In this document: one piece after another, positions 43,473-55,345 of the stretch
How positions within the stretch are numbered: the stretch's first letter is position 1
Layout of the letters: every line of letters begins with the position of its first letter
Source: Aedes albopictus
Taxonomy: Eukaryota > Arthropoda > Insecta > Diptera > Culicidae
DNA: 64,000 nt
Assembly: GCF_035046485.1 (NCBI RefSeq)
Contig: NC_085137.1
Span: 134,110,703-134,174,702, forward strand
Direction of reading: 5' to 3'
Made by a program: the position numbers and the translations under genes
Notes under the pieces: model-generated
What the model was told of the DNA's origin: nothing
Databases searched by the model: none
What the model saw: the letters and a program-made list of their open reading frames with translations, nothing else

Positions 43473-44763
43473 ATCCCAAGTAACCATGTTTTTGAAGCTG
43501 TACATATTGCATATATAAAGCGCATATATTGGCATGCTTTGCCCTATATTAACCATTAAAGCTGAATTATACTGGTAGAATCGTAATTCAACAATAGTGG
43601 CGCCACTTCCCACTTTAATTCAACTGTAGTAGGTATCAGGTATCAGAAGGCCGGCTCCAGAGGCACGTTATCCTCCATTTGGGACATTTGTGCCATCGCC
43701 ATACATTACATATGAGCCTATTTCATCATTTACCTGAGGGAATGGGACAAGGGATGGAATGGGATTAGGAAAGGGAAAGGTGATGAAATAGGTAGGGGTG
43801 CCCTAGAAGAGGGAATGAACGCATAAGCGCAATGAGAGCTCATAGCCCATACCACAACGGGTTTAATCAGTGCCCTGAAAAGGACATTGTAAAACGCATA
43901 AGCGTAAAGAGAGCCTATAGCTCATTGGAGGTAACTTGTGACGTCATGCCACTTTCAATATGACATTGAAAGGCACGTAATCGAAAGCATCCTCAATATT
44001 CAAGAAATCACCCAAGCAAAAACTACGTTTGAGCGAGTACTTTCTTGAAAAAGTATACAACGTTGTGTCACTGTGGACATCCCAAATTTAGAAGCATGTG
44101 AGTTCACATGGAAAGGCATGTCAGCCAGACGAACATCACAGATGAGATAATCGACAATGCGTTTCAAGCATTTCAGAAAGAACGAGGTAACCAGATGAAT
44201 CTGGAACTCATTCCTTCTTTATACAACGCACGCACCCGTTCGGGATAAAACTATAAAGTAATTTCACGCCATGAAAATACCCAATAGCAAACTACAAGAG
44301 TTCAAAACATGTTTGAAATACTCAAATCCCTTTGGAGAAAAATAGGACAGACCCCCATTTGCACTTGGAGATTTGAAGTAAGCAGAGCTTTTTAGGGCCC
44401 ACCAAGTCGATTATATAGCTATGATTCTCAAGCAGAAGCTAGAGACTCGTAACTATACAAAAGAATCACAGCTCCATTCAGGAATACCTCTTACGGTCCG
44501 CATAGACCGCAGAGGACAAGCTTCTTTCAAAGCAATAGTTATGGTATACCACAATGGAGGGCTGTGTAGGTACAAAACCACAATGAAACTCTCTTGGAGT
44601 AGCAATGGAAGCGAGTTATCCATAAAGTTTGTTGAGCAGGGACGCCTGAATACACAAATTTTGCGAAGGAACACTCAAAAGTGCAAAGTAGGTCAAATGG
44701 AGACTCCTCATCTGACACATGCCAATCAGTCTACTCATTAGTTGGGTTAGGTGCAATTCTATG

Positions 44764-45018
44764 TTAAGGGCGGACGGGACGATCGGGGAAATATCCGCCA
44801 TTGCTCTGTTGCTACTAAGATGGTAATCTCAGATTCTACTTCATATTTTGCAACAAAAACCTATCACTGTGTATGCTCACTTGGAGTGCATATGCTGATT
44901 GTTTTTCAGCATCTTCAGTGCGATAGAACTCGAGATTACCATCTTCAAAATCGCGAGGCAAATTGTTAGAAAGAGAGGCAAGATAGGAAAAATAACACGG
45001 CGTCCCGTTTCACCTTAA
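44764..45018. mobile_element. piggyBac-like MITE, 247 bp, TTAA duplication
   Basis: TTAA at 44764-44767 and 45015-45018 flanks ends GGGCGGACGGGACG and CGTCCCGTTTCACC. AGATGGTAATCTC and GAGATTACCATCT are inverted inside. Copy 1 (ATGTTAAGTTATCC near 32205) is the empty site, proving the boundaries. Confidence 0.9.
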
Positions 45019-45845
45019 GTTATCCATGAACTGTACTACCTAAGTAATCCATCCAACTGAAGCATCTCAAATTAATGTTTGAGCTACTTCAGATGATGTA
45101 ATCATCGTAGCAATACTGCCAAATACCAGCGAAAAGATGCTGAATACAAGAGCTTGCTTGAAGGCATCCATAAAGAAATGTTGAAACGTACTGTTAACGT
45201 TATTCTAAGATATAGCATGCTCGAGGCACGGCACTTCATTTATAATGAAACAAGCAAGCTGGGTTCACAAGGTAACCTATACAGAAGTTACCCTACGAAA
45301 ATGAACTTTTCGAAGTAGAGCCACTTGGGCTACGCACGCTTCTTACGCTGAAAATTGATCTGAGGTTTCCCAGCCGTAGCCACTACCTAAACTAGACAGG
45401 ATTACACTCTTCACAATCACAGCACAAAAAGGAAACATCAACGACAAACCAAATCGGTGTCAATTAAAAAAAACGCCAATGGCGAAAACGCATTAAGCGA
45501 AACCATTAAGGTAGTCATGTAAGCTAATTTACAACATTTGAATAATCCTCCTGCCCTTATTTAGCCTCAAATTTGAGACTTAAAAAGGGCAACTGATTGT
45601 CTCGGAGAAACGCAAGGTCCACTGCACTATTGCTCCGGTTAGTGCAGTAAGGGCATAATACTGTGGAGGACGCCCTAATTCTCCACAGGCTCCGTTTGTG
45701 GTTAGGTTTTTATTAGACCCCCCTAACCATTCATTCCTTGGCACGGTAAGCACAAAGCCGCATAACTCCATGAATTGGGGGTCACCCGTTTAGTGGACTC
45801 TAACCACTAACTGGATCAGGCGGTCCGTAGTGTTATTCTTAGCCA

Positions 45846-46082
45846 CACGCAAAAAAATCCGTTCCGATATACGTGAACTCCCAATCACGGCAACGGGAAC
45901 AAACGGGAACTACGCATAGCAACGATAACAACAATAAGAAATGTACACCGTGAACTAGATTTCACGTTTTCTAGAACGCCCATATTGACTGCTGGAACTA
46001 GTTCCAGTTTACGGTGTATATTTGCTTGTTCTCATATTTGCGTTTGTTTGTTCACGTTTATCAGAACGGTTTTCTGAGCGTG
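45846..46082. mobile_element. CACGC-ended MITE, 237 bp
   Basis: Ends CACGCAAAAAAATCCGTTC and GAACGGTTTTCTGAGCGTG are imperfect inverses, flanked by CA. Copy 1 (TTAGCCAATTGAG near 35461) is the empty site. TACACCGTGAAC and its near-inverse sit further in. Confidence 0.8.
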
Positions 46083-46105
46083 CAATTGAGACAATCGCTA
46101 CCGAC

Positions 46106-46535
46106 CAGGGCGAAAAATTTTCGAGCAGACGAGCTGAAGTTCACCGTGCGGCAATTTTCATTCACTTGCCTGCATATTCATATTCAGCTGCTCGATACTC
46201 GTTTGTCAACTGAATGAAAGTCAATGAATATTTGTAAACATCTTACTAAGTGTTAAATTGCTGATAAAATATTAACGTTTCGATTACATTGAACGGTGCT
46301 TTACACAGATCTTTTCCCATTTGATTGTTGTGGAGTGTTTTTGGAAGGAATCGTAGCCATAAACGTAGGTAATTATGAAGATGTTTCTCGATCGGCTTCA
46401 TATTCAATGACTACGAATTGACTGACTGGGTGAAGAGGGAGAGCGAAAATGAATTTGTTTGTTTTGAATATTCGGTGCAGAATCATTCGAATTCGTGCTG
46501 TTTTCAGTCAATGACTATGAACATTTTGCACCCTG
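46106..46535. mobile_element. hAT-type MITE, 430 bp, 8-bp duplication
   Basis: Exact 8-bp duplication CTACCGAC (46098-46105 and 46536-46543). Ends CAGGGCGAAAAATTTTC and its imperfect inverse at CATTTTGCACCCTG. CAGGG ends and 8-bp duplication are hAT hallmarks. Copy 1 (CGCTACCGACACTAC near 35481) is the empty site. Confidence 0.9.
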
Positions 46536-46694
46536 CTACCGACACTACACAGCTATCTAGGCTGATCGGGAAAAGAAGTTAACATTGATGGTTAACTTCC
46601 AAACGAGCCCGAACAGCCCGAACAGTAATGCATGTCAATATATGTGTGTTATCTATGCAATACGTACAGCTTCAACAGCGTGGTTACTTGGGAT

Positions 46695-47285
46695 GTTATC
46701 CCAAATCCTATAATTTTTAGTCTGATAGATTTTTCCGAGTTTTTCATGACTTGTGCCCAGCTAGTCATTTGCAATACTGTACAAAGAGATTCAGAGAAGA
46801 TTCAGGAGGATTTCAAGTTTCATAGAATGTCCAGAAGGATTTCAAGCTGTTTCAAAGTTTCAGGTTATATCAGGGATAAATACTCTGGAACCTGAAATTT
46901 CCGTGAGCACCACTGGAATGCCCCAAAAACCCCTTAGGATTCCCTTGGAACGCCTCTGAAATATCATGAAACGCACCAGAAACTGTAACACTTCTGAGAC
47001 ACCCTGAAAGCCCAAGAAGCTTCTTGAAAACCTATAGTACGCTTCTGGAACCCCCTGGAACACACTGGAATGCTTTTGAAAACCCTTGAAACACTCATGA
47101 GACCCCCTTAACCCCCTGGAACGGCCTGAAATACCCCTGGGAACCCCTTAACCCTCAGAATCCTTCTGGAACATCGCTAGAACGTCCTCGATACCCCTTG
47201 AAAACCCCTGGAATGTTCCCGAAGCCCTCTGGATTATCCCTGGATCATCCCTGGAACGCTCATGGAACCCCTTGAAATGTAGGAT
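46695..47285 (+). repeat. CTGGAACG-type degenerate satellite
   Basis: From about 46870 the sequence repeats CTGGAACGC, CCCCTTGAAAA and CCCTGGAA steps of 10-13 bp to 47285. 46695-46860 is a transition with AGGATTTCAAG steps in the opposite sense. Confidence 0.65.
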
Positions 47286-48239
47286 TAGGTAAAGTGAATA
47301 AATCTGGCATCCATGCTAATAGTTTAGCTCATGATAATGTAATTGTATCATGGATGCATAATGAAAAAAGGAATAAAAAAATGTTTTAAATGTAATAATA
47401 CTGAAAATGTTATTTTAAACAATGGTAAAGTGTAAAGGACATCTTTCCAATTCTTGTAACGATGATGTGACTGGTATTTGTGGTTTGCCAGTAAAGCTTA
47501 TTTCGTAACAGCAATTTCATATTTTTTTCTCAAGAATTGTACAATTTTCGTATTGTTAACGGTACAAAATTTTCAATGAAATTGTTTAACGTAAAATATT
47601 AATAATGTTGTAGCTAAGTTGGTGCAACGCCTTGTCACCCTTTCATAAGCATCTACATCATACGTTAACATTGAGCGAGAGTTGCTTAACCCGTTAACAC
47701 CCAAGGTATCACACAATTTGAATCTTCATAAAAATTTCTTATCAACATTCAAGTTTCAACAAATTAAACATGACTTCATGAAAAAATTGGAAGTCTATGG
47801 TGTTCTTCCAAAAAAAATCTTCAATGTGGGTAGGCAAAATCTGATATTTTTTTCAAGCTATATTTTACCATAACTTTTATACTCTCATTATATTCTGATC
47901 CGTAAAGATACAATGCATCTATAATGAATGAAAAAGGGGTTTGCTACTCAAGAAGAATTAGAAGTTGACTGTCAGATGACATAATGGTTTTTTAGAGATA
48001 TCTAGGAGTATCAAAAAGCATGCTATGCTATGCTTATGTCACTTTGTTTCTATATTATATTACTTACTCTCCCATTCTTATTAGTTCTAACTCAGCTCAG
48101 TTCTAATGCTCTTCCGTCTTCTGTCGAATTAATTCAGAGATTCTTCAGAAACTATATAACGCTGTTAAAGAAGGGAATGGATCTACAACAGTATTAACCT
48201 TCACGTAACATTCAAAAAAGTTCCATGCAGAAGATTTTT
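47286..48239. other. AT-rich intergenic DNA
   Basis: No gene. The plus ORF 47682-47873 has no domain. Confidence 0.3.
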
Positions 48240-48885
48240 CAAATCAATTTTGTCAGACATCTCTGAAGGAATCCCGGAGGATGTCCTACAGGAATTACGA
48301 GAGATATATCTGGAAGTATCGTTAGAGGAATCCCAGGTGAAAGCTTGGCAAGAATCTCTGAAAGAATCACATAAGAAATCTTAGGAGGAATTAGTGGAGA
48401 AATCCCGAGAAGAATCTTTCAAAGAATACCAGCAGGAATCCCAGAACAACTTAAAAGAATTTTAATTGAATTTTCAGGAAATATCGATTATGTTTGGCTA
48501 CGCAGTCATTTTTTGAACAAACGACGTTCTATATTTCCCGACGTTGCGACACGGGGAAATAAAGAACGTCGTTTGTTCAATGCGTAGCCAAACATAATCA
48601 ATTTCACCAAACTGTCGATTTATCATCAGTCAGGGAATATCTTGACAGTAATCTTTGAATGCATACAATGCATACCAGGAGGACTCTGTGAAGTAAACCC
48701 AGCATGATTTTCTGGAGGAATGCCAGTTAGAATACCTTAAAGAATCCTTCCATGATTTTCTTTTTTGATTTTTTTTTTCAATCCCTGTAGAAATCTCTGA
48801 AGAAATCTCAGGAGCAATCCCTACAGCAATTCCAGAAGGAACATTTGGAGGAATCCCGGGAGGAATCCTGGGAAGATTCTAGTGA
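48240..48885 (+). repeat. GGAATTCC-type satellite, interrupted by a MITE
   Basis: 48240-48480 and 48655-48885 repeat GGAATCCCGGAGGA-like steps. The MITE at 48486-48599 lies between. Confidence 0.65.
48486..48599. mobile_element. 114-bp MITE with long inverted arms
   Basis: GATTATGTTTGGCTACGC with TGAACAAACGACGTTCT on the left is inverted on the right (AGAACGTCGTTTGTTCA, GCGTAGCCAAACATAATC). Confidence 0.8.
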
Positions 48886-49839
48886 AAAATCTCATCTCAT
48901 TTCTTCACCCTACTTTCTACACTTACACTCTACTCTCTACCTTACCGTCTTCTTTGCCCTCTATTCCAACCATCTATAGGGCTATCCTAACCCTCAACCA
49001 TCCAACTGCCCAACCCTTTACCCTAACACCCTCTACCCGAGCAAAGGCCAAAAGCAAAATTATAGCAAAAGGAAAATAACATTTGCATTCAGCAGGAAAT
49101 CAATATCACATTTTGATATCATTTTATCCTAATTAAATTTGATTTCAAACTTTGATTTAATTTTGCAGTTATCCATTTTTTTTGTAAATATTTAGTTTTT
49201 AAGCTTTTGGTAAATCATGTAAAATAGCATAACAAATATAACAAAACAAATATAACTTTAGTGCAATTATCTGTTTTCATTCATGCTTAAATATCAACTG
49301 AAAAACTCTATATTTCACGATTTTTCATTTTCATTTTTCAGCGGCAAAATTCGAAACTTAAGACATACATTTGGCCAAGATTTCTCATACAAACTTCAAG
49401 TTTGTTGAGCGCCCCCTTAGGCTTAATCGATTTTGCTCAAATTTCGAACGTATCTCTGGGAGTCTAAAATTACTGATTTAGGAGGTAAGACCAGGCAGTT
49501 TTCGAAATTTTTGTCTTTCATATAAGTGTGGGCCACCTTAACTTTGACCTTTCTTTTAGCTGTATATGGAAACCTATTTTGAAAATATCTCATTTGTTAT
49601 AGAAAATCAAAATTAAAAAAAAATGAAATGCATCCAGTTTTGCCAGGGGTGAGATTGGGTCAAGCAAGATATTGAGTGCACACAGCTGCAAAAAAAAAAA
49701 AAAAACAAATATAATCACTAGTTTACAGCATTTTTGAACTCGATAAGCTGATGATCATTTTTTATCATGCCCTGAGTTCGAAAACGGAAAAAATACAAGA
49801 GAGCGGAATTTTTTTTCGACTACTGGGCAATCCTTACAT
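48886..49839. other. AT-rich intergenic DNA
   Basis: No gene. Includes a pyrimidine-rich CTCTACCCT-like stretch (48900-49040) and an A run at about 49689-49704. Confidence 0.3.
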
Positions 49840-50126
49840 TATAACTTTTTTCTCAAGTGTCGGATCACTTTGCGATTTTCAGCATATCGTAAGCTATACT
49901 TAAACTTCATTAGTTAAATCGTTTTAAACACAAAAGTTCATTTTATGAGTAAAATGCAAAAACACGTTTTCCCATAGTTAATACCATACAAATTTCAATT
50001 GCAATGCGGAATACGGGAAAGCAACCAATGGCTACCAAATTTTGCACAGTTGTTTTGGACGCTAAAAGGAATCGAAAAAGCTTTGTTCCAAAAAATCGAC
50101 TTTGTTGACCCAGTCTATTTCCGTAA
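49840..50126. mobile_element. 702-bp foldback family, copy C (right half only)
   Basis: Matches the right arm of copies A and B from ATTATAACTTTTTTC to GTTGACCCAGTCTA. The left arm is absent, so this is a truncated copy. Confidence 0.75.
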
Positions 50127-51371
50127 CCAATGCTCCGATTGAGCTGAAATTTTTATTGTTACTGGCTAATGTTTCAAATGTACGTTGAGAAAGAATTTTT
50201 TAATTGATTTTTTCTAACTGAAAAAAAAAATATACAAATCTTTATAGTTTTTTGGTAATTTTGATTGAAATCAAGAAGATTGGCCTATATAATCACCAAT
50301 ATCTCGAATCCCACTAATTTGATGCAGAAATTATGTTTAGATGATCGAAACAATTTATATTCAAAAAATTCACGAAATCCGAACTCAGACCCAGATTCAG
50401 CAACCAAAACTGATTCAGAGGTACTTAACTTAATCTTTGAGACAAATCAAAAGTCCATCCAATAACTGGTAGGTAGATGCCGTAGCTCAGTAGGAAAAGT
50501 TTTCGACAGTCCTCATAAACATCTATTAATTTCTTAGATTCATCCCAGAGATTCAGGAATAATTAGTCAGAATCTCCTGAGGTCTGTAAAAGGTCACATG
50601 TATCAATTTACCACCGAATGCACCATAATCTGAGCCACGTGGAGGAGACCTATCGTAAAAGGGGAGCTCAAGCAGTAAGTACCCACCCTCAGTGAGCAAT
50701 AACAAAACATCTCCCCCATTGCAGCCAATGCAACCGACCAACAGCAGTAGTAAGTGAACGTTCAAGTAGTATAGTCGTGCGCTCCAACTACCCCAACTTT
50801 TTTTTGTTGCTTAGTACTTGTTTTGTCTCCCCTACATAGTTTAAGCTCATACAAATACCAACAAACAGAAACAACACACGCGTGTGCAATATAGCGACGA
50901 CAATGATGGGGCAAAATTTGATCGTTCAACTGAAAAGCATTTGCGCGTTTGGGAAATCAAGTGAACTGCTGCTCGTTCTGAGAGGGGAATTTCAGAACTC
51001 TGGGGCAGCTGACCGGCAGTAGAGGCGTCACAGCGAGTTATTGGAAAATTGCACCAGCCAGAGCCAGAGAATGTTTTCGTTGTTTGTTGTAGATCGAAGC
51101 TGATTACGATAATGGCTCGAGCTGGGTTCGGTTTTCCTATGTGAATCTCGGAACAATTTGTGTTTGAAATCACATCATATGAACGGAAAGTTGAACTGAT
51201 TGAACTCAAATCTATGATATTAGAGTAACATATTTTACAAAGAGTTGCATCTGAACAGTGTAGTGTAAAAAAAGAGTGTCTGACAAATAAGTCATATACT
51301 GAAAAATTAAAAAAAAAATGAATAATTTTTCATCTGAACAAGATATAAGTGAAAAAAAAAAACCAATAAGG
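50127..51371. other. Intergenic DNA with a diverged repeat piece
   Basis: 50380-50455 resembles the 20100-20180 repeat. Open frames at 50553-50765 (-) and 50847-51209 (-, 120 aa) have no domain and no convincing signals. Confidence 0.3.
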
Positions 51372-51463
51372 GGCGATTTCTTCACCCTGGCTTAAGCGTT
51401 AAACCAGGTTTAACTATATGGGTAAGCCTGGCTTACCGGTTAAGCCGAGGTGAAGAAATCGGC
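51372..51463. mobile_element. 92-bp MITE
   Basis: CGATTTCTTCACCCTGGCTT and its inverse AAGCCGAGGTGAAGAAATCG form the ends. AACCAGG/CCTGGCTT pair further in. Confidence 0.8.
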
Positions 51464-52328
51464 CATAAATGAAAGAGCTCACCATATCCCGTACAAAGTA
51501 CATGCAAGTACTAATAAAAAGCCTAATTCTAATGTTGGAGCATCAATCATAAATCAAATAAATAAAGGTAATCGATCAATTTATAGATTTGGGAGTTTTC
51601 AATGATACGTGATCAGTTGATACACTCTCACTTCAGTTGCTTTGTTTTAGGTAATTCAAACGAGTACGCTACACTGCACATCAGTAACGAATATGGCCTT
51701 GAAAGCTGTGTATATTTTGAAAGCCGATAAAATTGATACTACCTTCAGCATGTCACGACATTCAACTGATGTGTAGTATGATGTGACCGGCTGTCTAAGT
51801 TGCCGAGTTGTTTTCATCTCCATCATCATCGCACATTATTCACCAACCATGCGCGGTGGCATCTGTCCTCGGGTCTTCCTGCATCTTTAAACACCATACG
51901 AAGTACATATACTACAGAGCCTACTGGCACTGGTCTTGGTTTTATCCGATAATGGTAGATTATTCCTCACCTCATCGCCGTAATCACATTCTTGAGAGCT
52001 TCTACTGAAACCGAGAGAAAAACATCATAACAGTTTTTTCGACGTCACGCATAGTATGACGTGACTCGGTGGGGCACTTTGTACTTTATGACATTTTTAG
52101 AGTGATTCATTCTGATGCTACTTTTTGTGGCATCCCTTACCAGGCTAGGAGCTAGGTACGGTACGCTCGGTACTGACCTTAAACTAAGGGATTAACGTGA
52201 CCTACTCACTTATTTACTCACTAGCTCATCGACGCGACGATAGAAACGATGCTCTAACTGAAAGCTGAACTTTCGAACCCAGACGGGAGGAATAACGAAT
52301 ATACAGTATAATTGTCCGTTATGTGGGT
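51464..52328. other. Intergenic DNA, no gene
   Basis: No recognisable ORF or repeat. ATGACGTGACTCGG-like stretches near 51780 and 52055 are similar to each other. Confidence 0.3.
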
Positions 52329-52329
52329 A

Positions 52330-52570
52330 CTTAGAGGAAACCTAAATTACAGCTTTGTTTTTTTTTCGAATGAGTGCAATCAGTTTCGTTCCTTTTAATT
52401 CCGCCCTATGTTGCTTATCCTTTGACAGATACGCGTATTTCGACTACCACTTGTAAGATTACAAGTGGTAGTCGAAATACGCGTATCTTTCAAATGATAA
52501 GCAACATAGGGCGGAATTAAAAGGTATGAAACTGATTACACTCATTCGAAGAGGGTATTCTGCTTAGAGG
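52330..52570. mobile_element. Palindromic insertion of ribozyme-linked sequence
   Basis: CTTAGAGG at 52330-52337 and 52563-52570 may be an 8-bp target duplication. Inside, arms 52365-52456 and 52459-52550 (92 bp each, five differences) are inverted copies of the sequence around the ribozyme at 25949-26045, each containing CGAAATACGCGTATCT or its inverse. Both copies stop at stem II and lack the CTGAGGA core, so neither can form a hammerhead alone. Confidence 0.7.
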
Positions 52571-53139
52571 GTTCGAAAAGTCGGTACAAGATTTGTTTTT
52601 TTTTCGTTTTTCCAAGGTTACGGTGTGGGATTATATGCTAAAGTGACTCTGAATCACGAATGATGAAAATTTGATCGCATGGAATGTTGATATTTTAACG
52701 TCGTTATTTTCAATACATAGAGCATCACATGCTTTTAGAAATTGTTTGAATGAATTCTTATAGTTTGGAGTATTTTTCATACATGGTATTATGAAATATT
52801 ATCTTTGAATTTTCTTGGTTTTACCCGCTCAGAAAGAAATAATAAAATTATGTTCGTCGGGATTAAAGTGTAATAATTTTAGCCGGTTATGTGTTAAATA
52901 ACAAACATTTTCCCAATTACTGTCCTATCCAGGAAATATACCTAGGCATTCTCTTGGACATCCGGCTGGAATTCAATATTTTTTTTATACTGAACTGTCT
53001 TAGTTTTTCAAATATTTCCCTACTTTAGAACTATATTTTTTTTCTTCATTGACTTGAAACATTGTTTTGTGACTAATAAAAATACAAATAACAAAAAATA
53101 TATCTGGGATAATTACAAATGTTTCTCTTATTATTTCTA
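52571..53139. other. AT-rich intergenic DNA
   Basis: No gene or repeat recognised. Confidence 0.3.
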
Positions 53140-54093
53140 AAGCATTGTCCAGTTAGAATCCGGACGCAAAGGATAATTTATTGTGACGCTCTCAATGATC
53201 ATAATCATATTTTTTTTACAGCAGTCTGATCATAAACAAGTCCTCTATTGATGGTGAAAATTTCATCGATTTTCTTGCTACGAGTGAAAAGTTATTTCAG
53301 ATTGAAGACAAGTGAAGGAAAAAAATCTTGCACAAACACGCTGAAAATTAAGCGTGGTCAGGTACGACAGTCGCGAAAAATGTTAATGTCTCCACAACCA
53401 TTATGTTTGATGTGCACAGATGTTGTTAACCATGCCATGAGGAAGTGCCCAAGGAAGATTGAAGTTTATGTTCATGGATAAATCTGCTTGGAATTCCAAG
53501 ATTTGCCAGGAAGTTCGAGCTCTGGACATCGTTTTCTCACATCACGATTTTGACACCAAATGTGTACAAAGATGATAACCTCAAGAATCGCGTGCTGCTT
53601 TTCAAAAATGCACACAAGGGATCTGCAGAGGTTTGAGCTAATTTGGTGAGCTATCACGACAGCCTGAGATGTGCAGTGGTGTCATCACTGTAGGGTAGTG
53701 TTTATTAACGAAAAAACACTCAAATTTCGCTTCTTTGGAATTCACTGAATAGCTCTTAATTTCGCAAGAAGAGAAATATTTGGCAAAGTTTCTTTGGAAT
53801 CCTAATCAGATTGGTAGAGGGTCTCAGGACACTACAGAGATGACCTGATTGTTAAACAAATCCGCCGAAGGGGTTGATGTTAAAATTTACTACCATTGTG
53901 CAGATTTTTAAGGAAGTAATCACAGAAAAAATGAGAAAATGTATTAAAAATTTAATTAAATAACTTTAATGATATTTTTCCATGAAACTACAGTAAATTA
54001 TCTTTGTTTTGAGGGCTTCACCTTTTCTGTTTGTTTTTCCACCTCTGAGATATAAGTGATTATCTGCGTCCGGATTCTAACTGGACAATGCTT
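53140..54093 (+). mobile_element. Tc1-like element, 954 bp, decayed transposase
   Basis: Inverted ends AAGCATTGTCCAGTTAGAAT (continuing CCGGACGCA) and the inverse at 54065-54093 are flanked by TA. The interior has an open frame 53248-53481 (KIKRGQVRQSRKMLMSPQ) and, in another frame near 53700, VVFINEKTLKF, resembling the FSDEK block of Tc1-type transposases with the Asp replaced by Asn. Stops and shifts are numerous. Confidence 0.6.
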
Positions 54094-54099
54094 TACTAA

Positions 54100-55130
54100 A
54101 GTTTCCACCGAGAGATTTTCAGAAGTTTCAGCAACGAAATATCTTCAAAAACTTCTTTCTCATATTCCCCAAGAAATTCTGCGATCCCTCAAGAAATTCC
54201 AGCTAGAATTGCTCCTGGAGTTTCTTATAAAACCATGGAAGAAACTTTCGAAGTAGTCGTAGAACATTCTTGAAGGATTCCTAAAGGAATTCCTAAGAAA
54301 ATCTAAGAACGGTTTTCAATGATTTCTTCTGGGGATCCTCTAGCTCCCTCAGTAGTTCTGGGTGTTTTTTTTTCAGGAATTGATCCTGCAATTCCACCAG
54401 ATATTTATGCTGGGATTTTCATGAAGGTTTTTCTGGCATTTCCAAGACATTCCTATGCTATTCCTTCTTGAGTTTCTGCTGGGATATTTTCAGGAATTTC
54501 ACCTGTGATTCTTAAATTTCTTTTATGATCCCCAAAAAGTTTTTCCTCATATTCTTCAAAGATTTTTTTCTGCGATCCTTCGACACGCTCTATTGGGAAT
54601 TTCTCCTATTGATCTTTCTGAAATTACTTCGGATGTGCCTCCTTATTTTTCATAAGAAGTAGTTTTTGAAATCTTCAGGAAGAACACACGAAGGATCTAC
54701 TGGAGGAATCCCAGAGCATAGTTTACTAATAACATAAATTATTGAAGAAAATTCAGCAGAAAGCTTAAAACGATCTCTTTAAAAAATTAATTTCACCAAA
54801 GAAAAGAGCTTTCTGGAGGAATCCCACACAAAATATGAGGAGGAATTGTATAAGTATGGAGATGTCATGAATATATTTAATATAACTCATTGAGAAATAT
54901 GAGAATAAAACTTTTAGAGAAATTCCTGATGAAATATTCTTTGGAATTCCTGAAAAAATCCTGAACAAATCCAAGACGAGTCTCCAAGTGTTGAAGAATC
55001 TCCCTGAAACTTTTTGAGGGAGAAAAAACGCTTTGGAATTTTCGGAAGGTGATCTTCGCAGCGGTTCCAGAAGAAATATTTGAAGGATGTTCTGAAGGAA
55101 TTCCTCAAATTAATTCCAGGAAGTATACCA
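54100..55130. repeat. GGAATTCC-type satellite block
   Basis: Degenerate 12/24-bp steps. Before about 54650 pyrimidine-rich units (TTTCAGGAATTTC) prevail, and after it purine-rich ones (GGAGGAATCCC), so orientation changes inside the block. Confidence 0.65.
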
Positions 55131-55139
55131 AAAGCAAGT

Positions 55140-55345
55140 TCAGTGTAAATCTCAGACAGATAGCACTGCGCAATATTTTTCTGTCTCAAGAGCAAACTTA
55201 TGTGTCTTTGACAGATTTTGGACCGTTGAATCCGAATCCCAAAATGTGCTATTTCGGGCGTTTTTTTTTACTGCAAGCCATCAAGCAAGAAAATGTTTTT
55301 TTTTCACCAATCAAAGGATAAATTGGTCAATAATCGAGTCATGCA
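55140..55345 (-). repeat. Dispersed repeat shared with 19-21 kb
   Basis: CTCAAGAGCAAACTTATGTG, CAGATTTTGGACCG and CCAATCAAAGGATAAATTGG are inverse copies of parts of 20100-20200 and 21085-21157, here adjacent to each other. Confidence 0.6.

Larger units (their letters stand above)
43631..46625 (-). mobile_element. Internally deleted LOA derivative, copy 2
   Basis: Same architecture as copy 1: 3' UTR (43631-43920) joined to RT just after motif A (DFLNIEDAFDYVPFNVI near 43995-43945). RT fingers lie further right: SKFGMSTVT near 44080 and KCLKRIVDYLICDVRLADMP near 44160. The net length without three insertions is about 2.08 kb. The minus ORFs 44674-44453 and 45771-45580 are fragments of it. No long flanking duplication is visible here, unlike copy 1. 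Confidence 0.7.
43475..46692. mobile_element. CCCAAGTAACCAT MITE split by LOA copy 2
   Basis: Left arm 43475-43540 (CCCAAGTAACCATG, GAAGCTGTACATATTGCATA) and right arm 46627-46692, its inverse, are flanked by AT on both sides (43473-43474 and 46693-46694). Everything from about 43631 to 46625 is the LOA derivative with later insertions. Confidence 0.75.

Noticed and set aside
35204..45771. Similar minus-strand ORFs of 61-63 aa at 35.2 and 45.6 kb as a possible gene family
   Set aside because: Both lie inside the two copies of the LOA derivative. They reflect repeat identity, not a gene family.
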